Origin: Margaritifera margaritifera
Taxonomy: Eukaryota > Mollusca > Bivalvia > Unionida > Margaritiferidae
DNA: 64,000 nucleotides
Direction: 5' to 3'
Assembly (NCBI GenBank): GCA_029931535.1
Contig: JAQPZY010001686.1
Span: 10,674,501-10,738,500, forward strand
The position numbers were made by a program, and so were the translations under genes. This document shows, piece after piece, positions 50,715 to 57,568 of the stretch (the stretch's first letter is position 1; every line of letters begins with the position of its first letter). The notes beneath the pieces were generated by a model. The model was given only the letters and a program-made list of their open reading frames with translations, searched no databases and was not told where the DNA came from.

Positions 50715-51060
50715 GATTCATTTTATATTTGAAATATAACATTATCACTTACTTCCATTCTTTCAGTGCTACTCTTGCCCCTGGGTGCGGACAGGGGTTT
50801 ATAAATTATAATTGGGACACATTTTGGTTATGATATTTGGTTAAAGTAAATGTCATCACTTATATATCCATAACCACGTCACCAATGCAGCTCATGTTTG
50901 AAATATAAAATTATCATATTCTCCATTCTTAAAGCAATACTCCTGACCTCGTGTTTTGCTCTGGGTATGTGTGTGTGTGTGTGTGTGTGAGGGGGGGGGG
51001 GCATTTTCTCAAGAATGTTTTTGGGGATACATATTATTGGTTAACATTGTTGTTAAAAGT
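50715..51060. repeat. Diverged direct duplication at the left end of the viral element
   Basis: Two copies of a roughly 190-bp segment (near 50722 and 50896) share 'tttgaaatataa.attatca' and later 'aatactcctgacc/gctactcttgccc' followed by a TTGGTTAA block. They resemble subterminal repeats of an inverted terminus, but this cannot be confirmed without the right end. Confidence 0.55.
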
Positions 51061-51094
51061 TGTAAGTAGTGTAGGGGGGGTACTGAGCTACAAA

Positions 51095-51287
51095 GGGGGC
51101 ACTTGGGCTACGTACGGGAGTTTAACATGGAGGGGGGCACTTGGGCTACGTACGGGAGTTTAACATGGAGTGGGGCACTTGGGCTACGTACGGGAGTTTA
51201 ACATGGAGTGGGGTACTTGAGCCCCATACGGGAGTTTAACATGGAGGGGGCACTCTGGCTACGTACGGGAGTTTTTTAACGTGGCGG
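51095..51287. repeat. 38-bp tandem repeat, about five copies
   Basis: The unit is GGGGGCACTTGGGCTACG followed by TACGGGAGTTTAACATGGAG, with a spacing of 38 bases (37 once). Polinton termini often hold short tandem repeats, so this probably marks the element's left terminal region. Confidence 0.9.
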
Positions 51288-51342
51288 GAGTGTGGGGTGG
51301 GGTGTGGGGAGGGAATAGAATTAATCTTTCTTGATAAAGGGT

Positions 51343-51358
51343 GGTCCTGGTAAGGACC
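51343..51358 (-). terminator. Histone-type 3' stem-loop behind the 88-codon gene
   Basis: On the minus strand GGTCCT-TACC-AGGACC forms a perfect 6-bp stem with a 4-base loop, flanked 5' by CCAAC and 3' by ACCC. CAAGAAAGA follows at 51325-51333; it equals the classical U7-binding downstream element of histone genes. It lies about 30 bases after the stop codon. This is the layout of a replication-dependent histone mRNA end. Confidence 0.8.
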
Positions 51359-51386
51359 GTTGGATTCTTTTTTTGTTAGAGTTTAT

Positions 51387-51653
51387 TTAGAGGAGGTGTG
51401 GGCACCTCCCTGGCTTTGCCCTACATGCAGGGCAGCTCCCCCTCCATGTTTCTTCATTTTGTTTACATGGAGCTGTGAAGCTCGACGGAGGATGAGTCGC
51501 TTCTGGCTCCCAATTTTCTTCCATTATTGGGTGGAGCCTGATTGGTATTTTCTTTTCCTTCTCCTCCTCCTCCCTTTTCTCCACTTCATGAAGGAGGTGC
51601 CACGCCACCTCTAAATGAACTCTAACTTGTCTTATTATTTCAACGTTGTTCAT
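51387..51653 (-). CDS. Small hypothetical viral protein (88 codons) with histone-type mRNA end
   Basis: The frame begins at a true ATG (51653) about 45 bases below a TATA-like box and stops just before a histone-type stem-loop, so it looks like a complete transcription unit. The protein starts M-N-N-V-E-I-I-R-Q-V, has a Glu/Lys-rich middle, and ends in a cysteine cluster, S-C-P-A-C-R-A-K-P-G-R-C-P, which might bind metal. I do not recognise the family. The plus strand has an 84-codon frame over the same bases, but the promoter and stem-loop both support the minus strand. Confidence 0.55.
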   Translation of the reverse strand: MNNVEIIRQVRVHLEVAWHLLHEVEKREEEEKEKKIPIRLHPIMEENWEPEATHPPSSFTAPCKQNEETWRGSCPACRAKPGRCPHLL

Positions 51654-52199
51654 CTTGGTTAAATAAAACTAGATAGCTTAACCGGTGAATACGTGGTTTT
51701 AATATACTAGAAGCGCGAACGTGAAGGAAAACATCCCTTACACCTAAAAACAAAAAAACATTACCCCACTACCCTGCGTCTGACGTCATTCGTTCTACGT
51801 CATTCTTGGCTTCGCGGAGTTTACACTCTATGAACTCTGACTCTAAAAAAGCGCGGACCTAAAAGAAACTACTTTTGATAAAAAAAATCAAAAAACTTTC
51901 ACATACCATATTATTTCTATGGTAAGCGCGTACGTGAAGAAAAACATCCCTTTTTTTCCCCAAAAAACCACACACTATCTAAATTTTTTTAAAAACAAAT
52001 CAAACACACAAACACACTATCTACATTAATTTTTTTGGGAGGGAAATTTTTTTATATATCATCAATCACACAAATCATATAAGGGTTTTTTTGTTTGAGA
52101 GGTGGTAGACTATTATAAATAATATATATATATCACACACACACTTATAGATATTTTTGGCAATATTTGAGAGAAGTAATCTTTTTCTAGAGATTGGGT
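51654..52199. promoter_or_regulatory. Regulatory region with repeated GCGCG modules and a CRE palindrome
   Basis: There is no open frame of note. It holds two copies of a module read on the minus strand as GGGATGTTTT(C/T)CTTCACGT(T/A)CGCGCTT (51711-51738 and 51924-51950), a shorter GCGCGGACC at 51851-51859, and TGACGTCA (51781-51788) with a second CRE half-site (TACGTCAT) just beyond. The first copy abuts the TATA box of the 88-codon gene. Confidence 0.7.
51697..51707 (-). promoter_or_regulatory. TATA box of the 88-codon gene
   Basis: GTATATTAAAA on the minus strand, 44 bases or more upstream of the ATG and immediately downstream of a GCGCG module. Confidence 0.65.
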
Positions 52200-52215
52200 G
52201 GCCCTAAAAAGGACC
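52200..52215 (-). terminator. Histone-type 3' stem-loop behind the glutamine-rich gene
   Basis: The minus strand reads CCCAAC, then GGTCCT-TTTT-AGGGCC (6-bp stem with one G-U pair, UUUU loop), then ACCCA. The purine-rich TAGAAAAAGA follows at about 52181-52190, in the position of a U7 downstream element. It differs from the canonical histone signal at very few positions. Confidence 0.82.
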
Positions 52216-52253
52216 GTTGGGTTTAAAGAAGTTTATATTTTTTAAAACTTCTT

Positions 52254-52685
52254 TTAGGTAGATGTAGCCGTGGCAGCTCCAGCAGGTCGGCCACGTTTAG
52301 CGATAGTGGGTGGTCTTACCGCTTTCAGACAGGCAGGTCTCTTTCTACTGAAAGTGAAAGCAAAATCATCGCAGTCAATCTTACATAAGACTTCACCGTC
52401 AAATTGCTTGCTGGATTGCTGCTGAAGAAGTTGTTGTTGCTGCTGTTGCTGTTGCTGCTGCTGCTGTCTTTGTTGCTGCTGCTGTTGCTGATGTAGACGT
52501 TGTCCTGCTTCCCATTCTGTTCTTTCTCTAAGTATTTCTTCTCTCAGGACTTCTTCTACTAGATCATGAGCCATTTGAATGAACGTCATGGTCTTTCTCT
52601 CTGGGTTGGTCTCCATCAAATGATTCTTCACCCTCATTATGTTCACCACAGCTTCATTCAACTTTGTAATCTTGGTGGCAGCCAT
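52254..52685 (-). CDS. Glutamine-rich viral protein with AT-hook-like C-terminus
   Basis: The open frame extends upstream to a TTG, but the first ATG is at 52685 (M-A-A-T-K-I-T-K), about 80 bases below a TATA box, giving 143 residues. The N-terminal part is helical (L-N-E-A-V-V-N-I-M and V-E-E-V-L-R-E-E-I-L). Residues about 71-95 are mostly Gln, encoded by CAG/CAA, and the C-terminal K-R-G-R-P-A-G resembles an AT-hook, suggesting a nuclear DNA-binding or regulatory protein. No family is recognised. Its mRNA ends in a histone-type stem-loop, so it may be made in S phase. Confidence 0.75.
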   Translation of the reverse strand: MAATKITKLNEAVVNIMRVKNHLMETNPERKTMTFIQMAHDLVEEVLREEILRERTEWEAGQRLHQQQQQQQRQQQQQQQQQQQQLLQQQSSKQFDGEVLCKIDCDDFAFTFSRKRPACLKAVRPPTIAKRGRPAGAATATST

Positions 52686-52762
52686 CTTCTTTTTCTTTCT
52701 TCTTGGAACACTGTTGAGATCTTGACGAGTCAACGAGAATGACTACACTGGCTAGTGAACTG

Positions 52763-52800
52763 CCTTATATGCTTAACGCGCGGACGCGATGGAAAACATG
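52763..52800 (-). promoter_or_regulatory. Promoter of the glutamine-rich gene: GCGCG module plus TATA box
   Basis: On the minus strand CATGTTTTCCATCGCGTCCG continues into CGCGTT (52775-52800), the third copy of the module, followed by TATAAGG (52763-52769). A start near 52735 is expected. The same order of module then TATA is found before the 88-codon gene. Confidence 0.75.
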
Positions 52801-53018
52801 GTAAGATTTTTTTTCAGATGATCGACAGGGAGATCATAGATAGATAGAGAGGTTTTTTAGATCGATAGAAAGAGAGAGAAAAGAACATATTCATTATTTT
52901 TTTCAAATTTCAATAAAAAACCACACAACACCATTTTTTTCAAACAATTCACAAAAAATGATATTTATTCAACAAGAACTATGTTAACAATTAACAAGTA
53001 ACTATGAAAATTTTTTTT
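52801..53018. other. Gap between the glutamine-rich gene and the protease
   Basis: AT-rich and without open frames. On the minus strand AATAAA at 52964-52969 follows the protease stop by about 50 bases and is the likely poly(A) signal of that unit. Confidence 0.7.
52964..52969 (-). terminator. Poly(A) signal after the protease gene
   Basis: AATAAA on the minus strand, about 50 bases past the protease stop. The structural block therefore uses ordinary polyadenylation, unlike the two genes further left. Confidence 0.65.
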
Positions 53019-53585
53019 TCAAACAGGAACATATTTACAAGGTTGACAACGTTGAGAAGGTAAAGTAAATGTGAAACTTTCTACATCGACATCATTTTGA
53101 TGTACATTACGATGGTGAGCTAAAGACAAGAGATAACCATAACGTTCACAAAACCATCGTTGTACTTTAGCATCATTTCGAACATAGTCACTATCAAAAT
53201 AAGTGAGTAAATGTTCTAAAGAATATCCAAGACTGCGTTGATGAAGATAATGAACACAATATTGTCCACACACCATTGAATCGGATCCTTGTAGTCTCAC
53301 ATTATTGAATCGAGTTGAGATGGCATTTCTTCTCATAAACTCGATAATGTCTTTTTCCAAAGGAGGTAATCCATATGAATCAAAATATTCCACACAGTGT
53401 TCATTGGGAAAGTACACGGTAATCCAATGGCTTCCTGGTAGATGACTGTCGTCAGTATTGATGACATAAGCATGAACGTTTTTTGGTTTACGATGAGGTA
53501 GTTCATCTTTAGCACATACCACAGGATTCCAAGAAGAAGTATAGGAACTACGATTCAATAAGTAATGAAGTTCCCTGGTATCCAT
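53019..53585 (-). CDS. PRO: Adenain-like cysteine protease
   Basis: This 188-residue protein is the Ulp1/adenain-family maturation protease of Polintons, which cleaves capsid and core precursors in the virion. Visible catalytic elements are H53 in G-S-H-W, D69 in Y-F-D-S-Y-G, Q99 in R-L-Q-G and C106 in S-M-V-C-G-Q-Y-C, in adenain order and spacing. The length is normal for the family. It lies 13 bases downstream of the stop of the conserved 191-codon gene and is the last gene of the structural block. No break is seen. Confidence 0.93.
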   Translation of the reverse strand: MDTRELHYLLNRSSYTSSWNPVVCAKDELPHRKPKNVHAYVINTDDSHLPGSHWITVYFPNEHCVEYFDSYGLPPLEKDIIEFMRRNAISTRFNNVRLQGSDSMVCGQYCVHYLHQRSLGYSLEHLLTYFDSDYVRNDAKVQRWFCERYGYLLSLAHHRNVHQNDVDVESFTFTLPSQRCQPCKYVPV

Positions 53586-53598
53586 TGTTGCTCCTTCT

Positions 53599-54174
53599 TC
53601 AACAACAGAAATATTGAGTCACCAATACACACCTGACTTTGAACTTGAATTGATCTGTCTTGTAATTCCAGGAAAATTTATCTCGGATAGGTTTTTCACT
53701 CTGTTCAATGAGTCCTTCGATCCGTTTGATCTCCTTAGGAATGAGTGGAGGAGAAGAATATTTCTGCAAGATTTTATACCACTTTGTCAACACGTCTGTT
53801 TCTGAGATGTTTGACCAGGCATCTTCCAAAAATTCATCCAATTGTTCTTCGCCTGTTAACATCAAACATTTGTCGTGTTGTATCTGACTGGGATGATCGG
53901 TTTGACATCCATAACATTGTTCTTTAATCAGTTTGTTAATGATGAATTTCAATTCCTCAGCATAACAATCCACTAACTGTTTTTCGTGTTCTGGCCATCG
54001 AGAAGGATAAAATCCAACAAACTCGGTAACAACAGTATTAGTCTCTTCTTTTTTAGGTTCTGAACGAATGACTTCGTCATCATTATCATCCTCCTTGGTG
54101 ATAGTAGTTGGTGACTGGTGAATCCCTTCACAAAATCCCTCATCTATTTCCATAGTCTCTTCTCTGTTTTGCAT
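53599..54174 (-). CDS. Conserved Polinton protein with C-Y-G-C-Q-x-D-H-P-S-Q motif, function unknown
   Basis: The protein has 191 residues. An acidic, Glu/Asp-rich N-terminus is followed by F-Y-P-S-R-W-P-E and then C-Y-G-C-Q-T-D-H-P-S-Q-I-Q-H-D-K-C, which looks like a Cys/His metal-binding site. I recall this motif from other invertebrate Polintons but know no function for it. Its place between major capsid protein and protease suggests a late or virion role. It starts at a true ATG just after the capsid gene stop, where GACTATTAG offers a weak TATA-like element. The last six residues could be altered if the GTGTGT near 53629 were used as a donor. Confidence 0.8.
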   Translation of the reverse strand: MQNREETMEIDEGFCEGIHQSPTTITKEDDNDDEVIRSEPKKEETNTVVTEFVGFYPSRWPEHEKQLVDCYAEELKFIINKLIKEQCYGCQTDHPSQIQHDKCLMLTGEEQLDEFLEDAWSNISETDVLTKWYKILQKYSSPPLIPKEIKRIEGLIEQSEKPIRDKFSWNYKTDQFKFKVRCVLVTQYFCC

Positions 54175-54200
54175 CTTTTCTTTGTTTCTTCTTCTTCTTT

Positions 54201-55577
54201 CTAATAGTCTACAATGACTTCTCTCAAACTGTTGATCTCTAGAGTGTTATCAAACTCTGCAAACAAGACTACGTTCACTGTCTGGGCTAGAGGTTGACCA
54301 AACTGAAGTTCCACACGAAGTGGTCCTGATTTTATAGGGTGGAAATGTCCTTCATCGCTACCTTGGTCCGGAGTGAAATCAAAGCCCCACAAGGCATACC
54401 CTCCTGCAAAATTCTCGTATGTAATACCGTGGCTACAGTCGCGGCTTAACTGTCCTGTGGCTTCAAACAGGCTCAAGTAAGATCGCAAGTAAGTTTTTGC
54501 GTTGGCGTCAAAGTCAGGTTCAAAAGGTCTGGTACACAAGGTCTTGCCATCTCGACTGACATCTAACTTGGTGACATTAAAGTGCTGAAACTGGAACGGA
54601 TTTTCATTATAGACTCCATTGAAGGCTGCATTAGAAACCATACCAATGAATAAACGTTTAGGGAGCTGTCCTTGAAAGATGTGATCTTCGACTATGGATC
54701 GGAGTCCAGCGGCTGCAGTAAAGGTTTTCACTTCCACACGTCTAAGAGGATACTTAGCAGTGGTTCTGCTCAAGGATTGACTGATGTCGTTAGCTACTTT
54801 TGGTAAGATTTCTACACGTCGTACGTAAAGTTTGGCTTCTTGGATGATGGTTTTCCACTCGTTAGCATTAGCCATCAAATGGAAAGCGGCACTACTGCGA
54901 TTCAGTCTCAGGCGTACATCAACTCCATTGAGTAAATACTTGTCTTGCAACCACATGTCCAAATGTAAACGATCCATCAATTCTAAACTTCGCCCTCTGA
55001 TTTTCTTTCGACGGTCGTTAAATCCCACATTGTGTGAGTCTGCTGGAGTTATATCTCTAACAAGATGACCCTGACCATCAACAACAGCAGCAACCCTGGC
55101 CGGTACTGACAGTTCTGTGTCGTTGAACTTTTCCGAGGTGTCAGGTTTCCAGATCACTGAAGCATCCAGATGACTGTTCTTAGCTTCTTTTCCATACGAC
55201 AAGAGATTTTCCAAGTAAGCACGGTAAGGGTAAGTATCCAAACTGCTGCTGATCAGTTTGTTATTCAAGTACAAATCTACTCCACTGAACAAAGAATGAA
55301 AAAAATTATTGACGGGAGCGACTCTGGAATCATCCGCAGGAAAGGTGTTGTCCGCCGTTTTCTTTACTTGAAGTTTCAGGTACAAGTAGGTGTTATTCAG
55401 ATCGATGTAATCTTCGGTTTGTCCTTTGATTTCAAATTCGATAGGAGCTGAATCCGACAAAGACGATACAGGATGAAATTCTACCCATTGGGATTCTTGC
55501 ATCGTCATCATGGTGGGACGCATAGAAAACAGTTCTAGTTCGGACTTGGTACATTCGCAAGAATCTCGGTGCATCAT
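54201..55577 (-). CDS. MCP: Major capsid protein, double jelly roll (hexon-like)
   Basis: About 458 residues. The in-frame TTG at 55598 is not a start, so the first ATG (55577, M-M-H-R-D-S-C) is chosen. The N-terminal phrase S-A-P-I-E-F-E-I with D-Y-I-D-L-N-N-T-Y-L-Y-L is the signature of the Polinton capsid protein (F54H12.2-like), and L-Y-L-N-N-K-L-I and F-N-D-R-R-K further support this. The family forms the trimeric hexon-like capsomer of Polinton and adintovirus particles. The gene follows the pX/pVI-like gene with the stop at 55588. Its length is near the family norm and the frame is intact. Assignment rests on remembered motifs, not an alignment. Confidence 0.87.
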   Translation of the reverse strand: MMHRDSCECTKSELELFSMRPTMMTMQESQWVEFHPVSSLSDSAPIEFEIKGQTEDYIDLNNTYLYLKLQVKKTADNTFPADDSRVAPVNNFFHSLFSGVDLYLNNKLISSSLDTYPYRAYLENLLSYGKEAKNSHLDASVIWKPDTSEKFNDTELSVPARVAAVVDGQGHLVRDITPADSHNVGFNDRRKKIRGRSLELMDRLHLDMWLQDKYLLNGVDVRLRLNRSSAAFHLMANANEWKTIIQEAKLYVRRVEILPKVANDISQSLSRTTAKYPLRRVEVKTFTAAAGLRSIVEDHIFQGQLPKRLFIGMVSNAAFNGVYNENPFQFQHFNVTKLDVSRDGKTLCTRPFEPDFDANAKTYLRSYLSLFEATGQLSRDCSHGITYENFAGGYALWGFDFTPDQGSDEGHFHPIKSGPLRVELQFGQPLAQTVNVVLFAEFDNTLEINSLREVIVDY

Positions 55578-55587
55578 TTTCAATGGT

Positions 55588-56043
55588 TTAATAATCAAAC
55601 ACGTCTAATTCTCTACCAGTTCTTCTTTTTTTTCTATTCTTTCTGGAAGTACTACTACCGTGTGTTCTTTTATGAACTTTGAACGGATTTCGAGCTTTTC
55701 GTCGTCGTCTCTTTCTACCTTGTCCTTGCTGCTGTGAAGTAATGCCAGAGTCTGAAGCGTGAAGCGTATTTATAGGATTTTCTCGGAGACCTAAAAGATC
55801 TTTACCAGTAGTCATCAACACATTTTTGCCTGCTCTCAAAAAGGCTTCTTTTGGATTTTGTTTGTCAATGAGGACATTTTGCAAAAATTCTTTTCCTTGT
55901 GTCAAAGCAGCATCTTTTAAGGCATGAAATCCTCGAGTGACCATCGGTTTCAAAATAGGAGCTACCGTCCGAAAAGCTGATTTTAACATATCTCCTAAAC
56001 CATGTCCTCGTTGTCGAGGCACTCCTTGGTACACTGGATACAT
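55588..56043 (-). CDS. pVI/pX-like basic minor capsid or core protein
   Basis: The protein has 151 residues. The N-terminus G-H-G-L-G-D-M-L-K-S-A-F-R and the following segment form an amphipathic helix with a Gly-Leu-Gly entry, as in the adenovirus pVI-like and core proteins of adintoviruses. The C-terminus is strongly basic (G-R-K-R-R-R-R-K-A-R and K-N-R-K-K-R-R). A role in DNA condensation or membrane penetration during entry is inferred from the family type only. It sits between penton and hexon genes. Its ATG follows AATAAA-like sequence (56047-56052) that may serve as the poly(A) signal of the gene before. Confidence 0.7.
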   Translation of the reverse strand: MYPVYQGVPRQRGHGLGDMLKSAFRTVAPILKPMVTRGFHALKDAALTQGKEFLQNVLIDKQNPKEAFLRAGKNVLMTTGKDLLGLRENPINTLHASDSGITSQQQGQGRKRRRRKARNPFKVHKRTHGSSTSRKNRKKRRTGRELDVFDY

Positions 56044-56074
56044 TTTTTATTTTTTTTTTTTGAGAGGAAAGTTA

Positions 56075-57100
56075 TTAGAGAACGTGTTTTTTTCGAAAAT
56101 GTAGTTTCACCGTGACTTTTCCTTGGTCAATGAATGGTACATCTTGTCCCAAATCTCCTTTTATACTAATCTGGACAGTGTCAAAATACGATTTACTCAC
56201 TGAATAATAATGAGGGTGTACAAATTCACGGTGAATGTGAAATGTGTTTCCACCTTCTTCGTACGCACCATCATTAGTATCCACTTTGAAAGGAATGACT
56301 CTTAGTAAGGGAGCTGAGGTGTGTCCCACCACGCTGTACTCTACCACATCGGAGTACACATACATTAAATTTAATCCAATGTTCATTTCCACGGGGTCGC
56401 GAAAAGCTTCTGCAGATTCGATGTTGGTGCTGACAGGTGATAGATAACTTTTATCTTCGTTATTACCACCCAAAATGTCATACAATCCAGCAGAAAATTC
56501 AATAGTCATAAATCTTCTCTCCTGATCGGGGATGCCTTTTTCTTTAGCTTCTTTGTCTGACATCATGTCACCCGATTTTTCATCTTTCAGAGAAAATTCC
56601 ATGTAGAAACGGCGTGCCACATCATTGTAATTGATGTTTACTATTTTTTTGTTCTCCATTAGGGCTTTACCAAATTGACGGTTAATGGTAGCCTCAATAG
56701 TGTCCACCAAATGTCGAGCATTAAAATAATACCCCGTAGGAATTCTCAGGGCATACACTGCATAAGCCCCTTTGGCTCCTAACCCTCCATCCCATTTTTT
56801 GAAATGTCCCCGCATGTCATTTTTATTTGTTGGGTCTATTGCCCAGATTTTAGGATCATCTTTTTCCAAGGAATCTTGTAGTTTTTTGTTCCTAACTGTC
56901 ACGATGATCTGATTTGATCTTTTGTTGATGTTTGTGATTTTCGTAGGATGAATGATTTCTACCAAGCCTACTTCCCAATGAGCATCGTGATCCAATTGGA
57001 GGGCTTGAGGTAATTTGGTGGTAAAACAACATAAGCTGTTGTTGGGAAACACATCCATGGAACTGTCACTAGGTAACGTTAAATAAAATTGGTCATTCAT
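56075..57100 (-). CDS. Penton-like minor capsid protein
   Basis: 341 residues from a true ATG. The opening F-Y-L-T-L-P-S-D-S-S-M-D-V-F-P-N-N, followed by F-T-T-K-L-P-Q and W-E-V-G-L-V-E-I, is typical of the Polinton minor capsid (single jelly roll) protein that occupies vertices. Later parts are beta-rich (F-H-I-H-R-E-F-V-H-P-H-Y-Y). It overlaps the stop of the preceding membrane-protein gene as ATGA, so translation of the two may be coupled or the mRNA start may lie inside the upstream gene. The family call is from memory of its N-terminal pattern; an alternative is another capsid-associated protein. Confidence 0.77.
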   Translation of the reverse strand: MNDQFYLTLPSDSSMDVFPNNSLCCFTTKLPQALQLDHDAHWEVGLVEIIHPTKITNINKRSNQIIVTVRNKKLQDSLEKDDPKIWAIDPTNKNDMRGHFKKWDGGLGAKGAYAVYALRIPTGYYFNARHLVDTIEATINRQFGKALMENKKIVNINYNDVARRFYMEFSLKDEKSGDMMSDKEAKEKGIPDQERRFMTIEFSAGLYDILGGNNEDKSYLSPVSTNIESAEAFRDPVEMNIGLNLMYVYSDVVEYSVVGHTSAPLLRVIPFKVDTNDGAYEEGGNTFHIHREFVHPHYYSVSKSYFDTVQISIKGDLGQDVPFIDQGKVTVKLHFRKKHVL

Positions 57101-57552
57101 AGTTCCAAAGTAGTGGATCTGGTGGTGTCCGAGGTATCACTCAAGTGGTGGACAGAAGAAGAAGGATGTTCAAAAGGTTCCAAAATAGGACTGGTAGTAT
57201 TTTGGTGGTGGTAACTGGACGAAGAAGAAGAAGAAGAACGCCTGGCGTTATTGTGGTGACTGTTGTCGGTCGTGGTCGTGAATTTCAAAGAGGGACTAGG
57301 TAAAAGATAACCGATGCAACTGCTCAGTAAAATAGTCCACAATTGTTTGTCTCCTTGTTGTAAACTCAAATTAGCAATGGCTGCTCCGATGACACAAAAC
57401 ACTACAATGATTTGGCAGAAAAAGACGATTTGATTTTTAGGCACACGTTCTCCACACCACACCCAAAGCGGTTGTTTTTGTAAATCTTGAAGAGAAGAAC
57501 TTTCCGAAGGAGGAGGAGGAGTTGTCTGAGTAGCTACTGTGTTGAATGGCAT
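57097..57552 (-). CDS. Small two-helix membrane protein conserved in Polintons
   Basis: The frame is open further upstream from a TTG, but the first ATG (57552, M-P-F-N-T-V) lies 30-40 bases below a TATA box, giving 151 residues. The middle reads W-C-G-E-R-V-P-K-N-Q-I-V-F-F-C-Q-I-I-V-V-F followed by a second hydrophobic segment, L-W-T-I-L-L-S-S-C-I-G-Y-L-L-P-S-P-S-L. This W-C-G-E-R and G-Y-L-L-P-x-P-S-L pattern recurs in Polintons. The tail is Ser/Thr/His-rich. The function is unknown; a virion membrane or egress role is only a guess. Confidence 0.82.
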   Translation of the reverse strand: MPFNTVATQTTPPPPSESSSLQDLQKQPLWVWCGERVPKNQIVFFCQIIVVFCVIGAAIANLSLQQGDKQLWTILLSSCIGYLLPSPSLKFTTTTDNSHHNNARRSSSSSSSSYHHQNTTSPILEPFEHPSSSVHHLSDTSDTTRSTTLEL

Positions 57553-57568
57553 GTTATGAGTTTTTTTA

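Noticed and set aside
53599..53640. A tiny intron at the end of the C-Y-G-C gene (GTGTGT...TTGAAG)
   Set aside because: It would be under 50 bases and has no supporting reading-frame benefit; noted only as an alternative for the last residues.
55577..55598. Upstream TTG start for the major capsid protein, and similar non-ATG starts for the glutamine-rich, Lys/Glu-rich and two membrane-protein genes
   Set aside because: These are in-frame extensions without ATG; the first ATG and the TATA positions give better starts.
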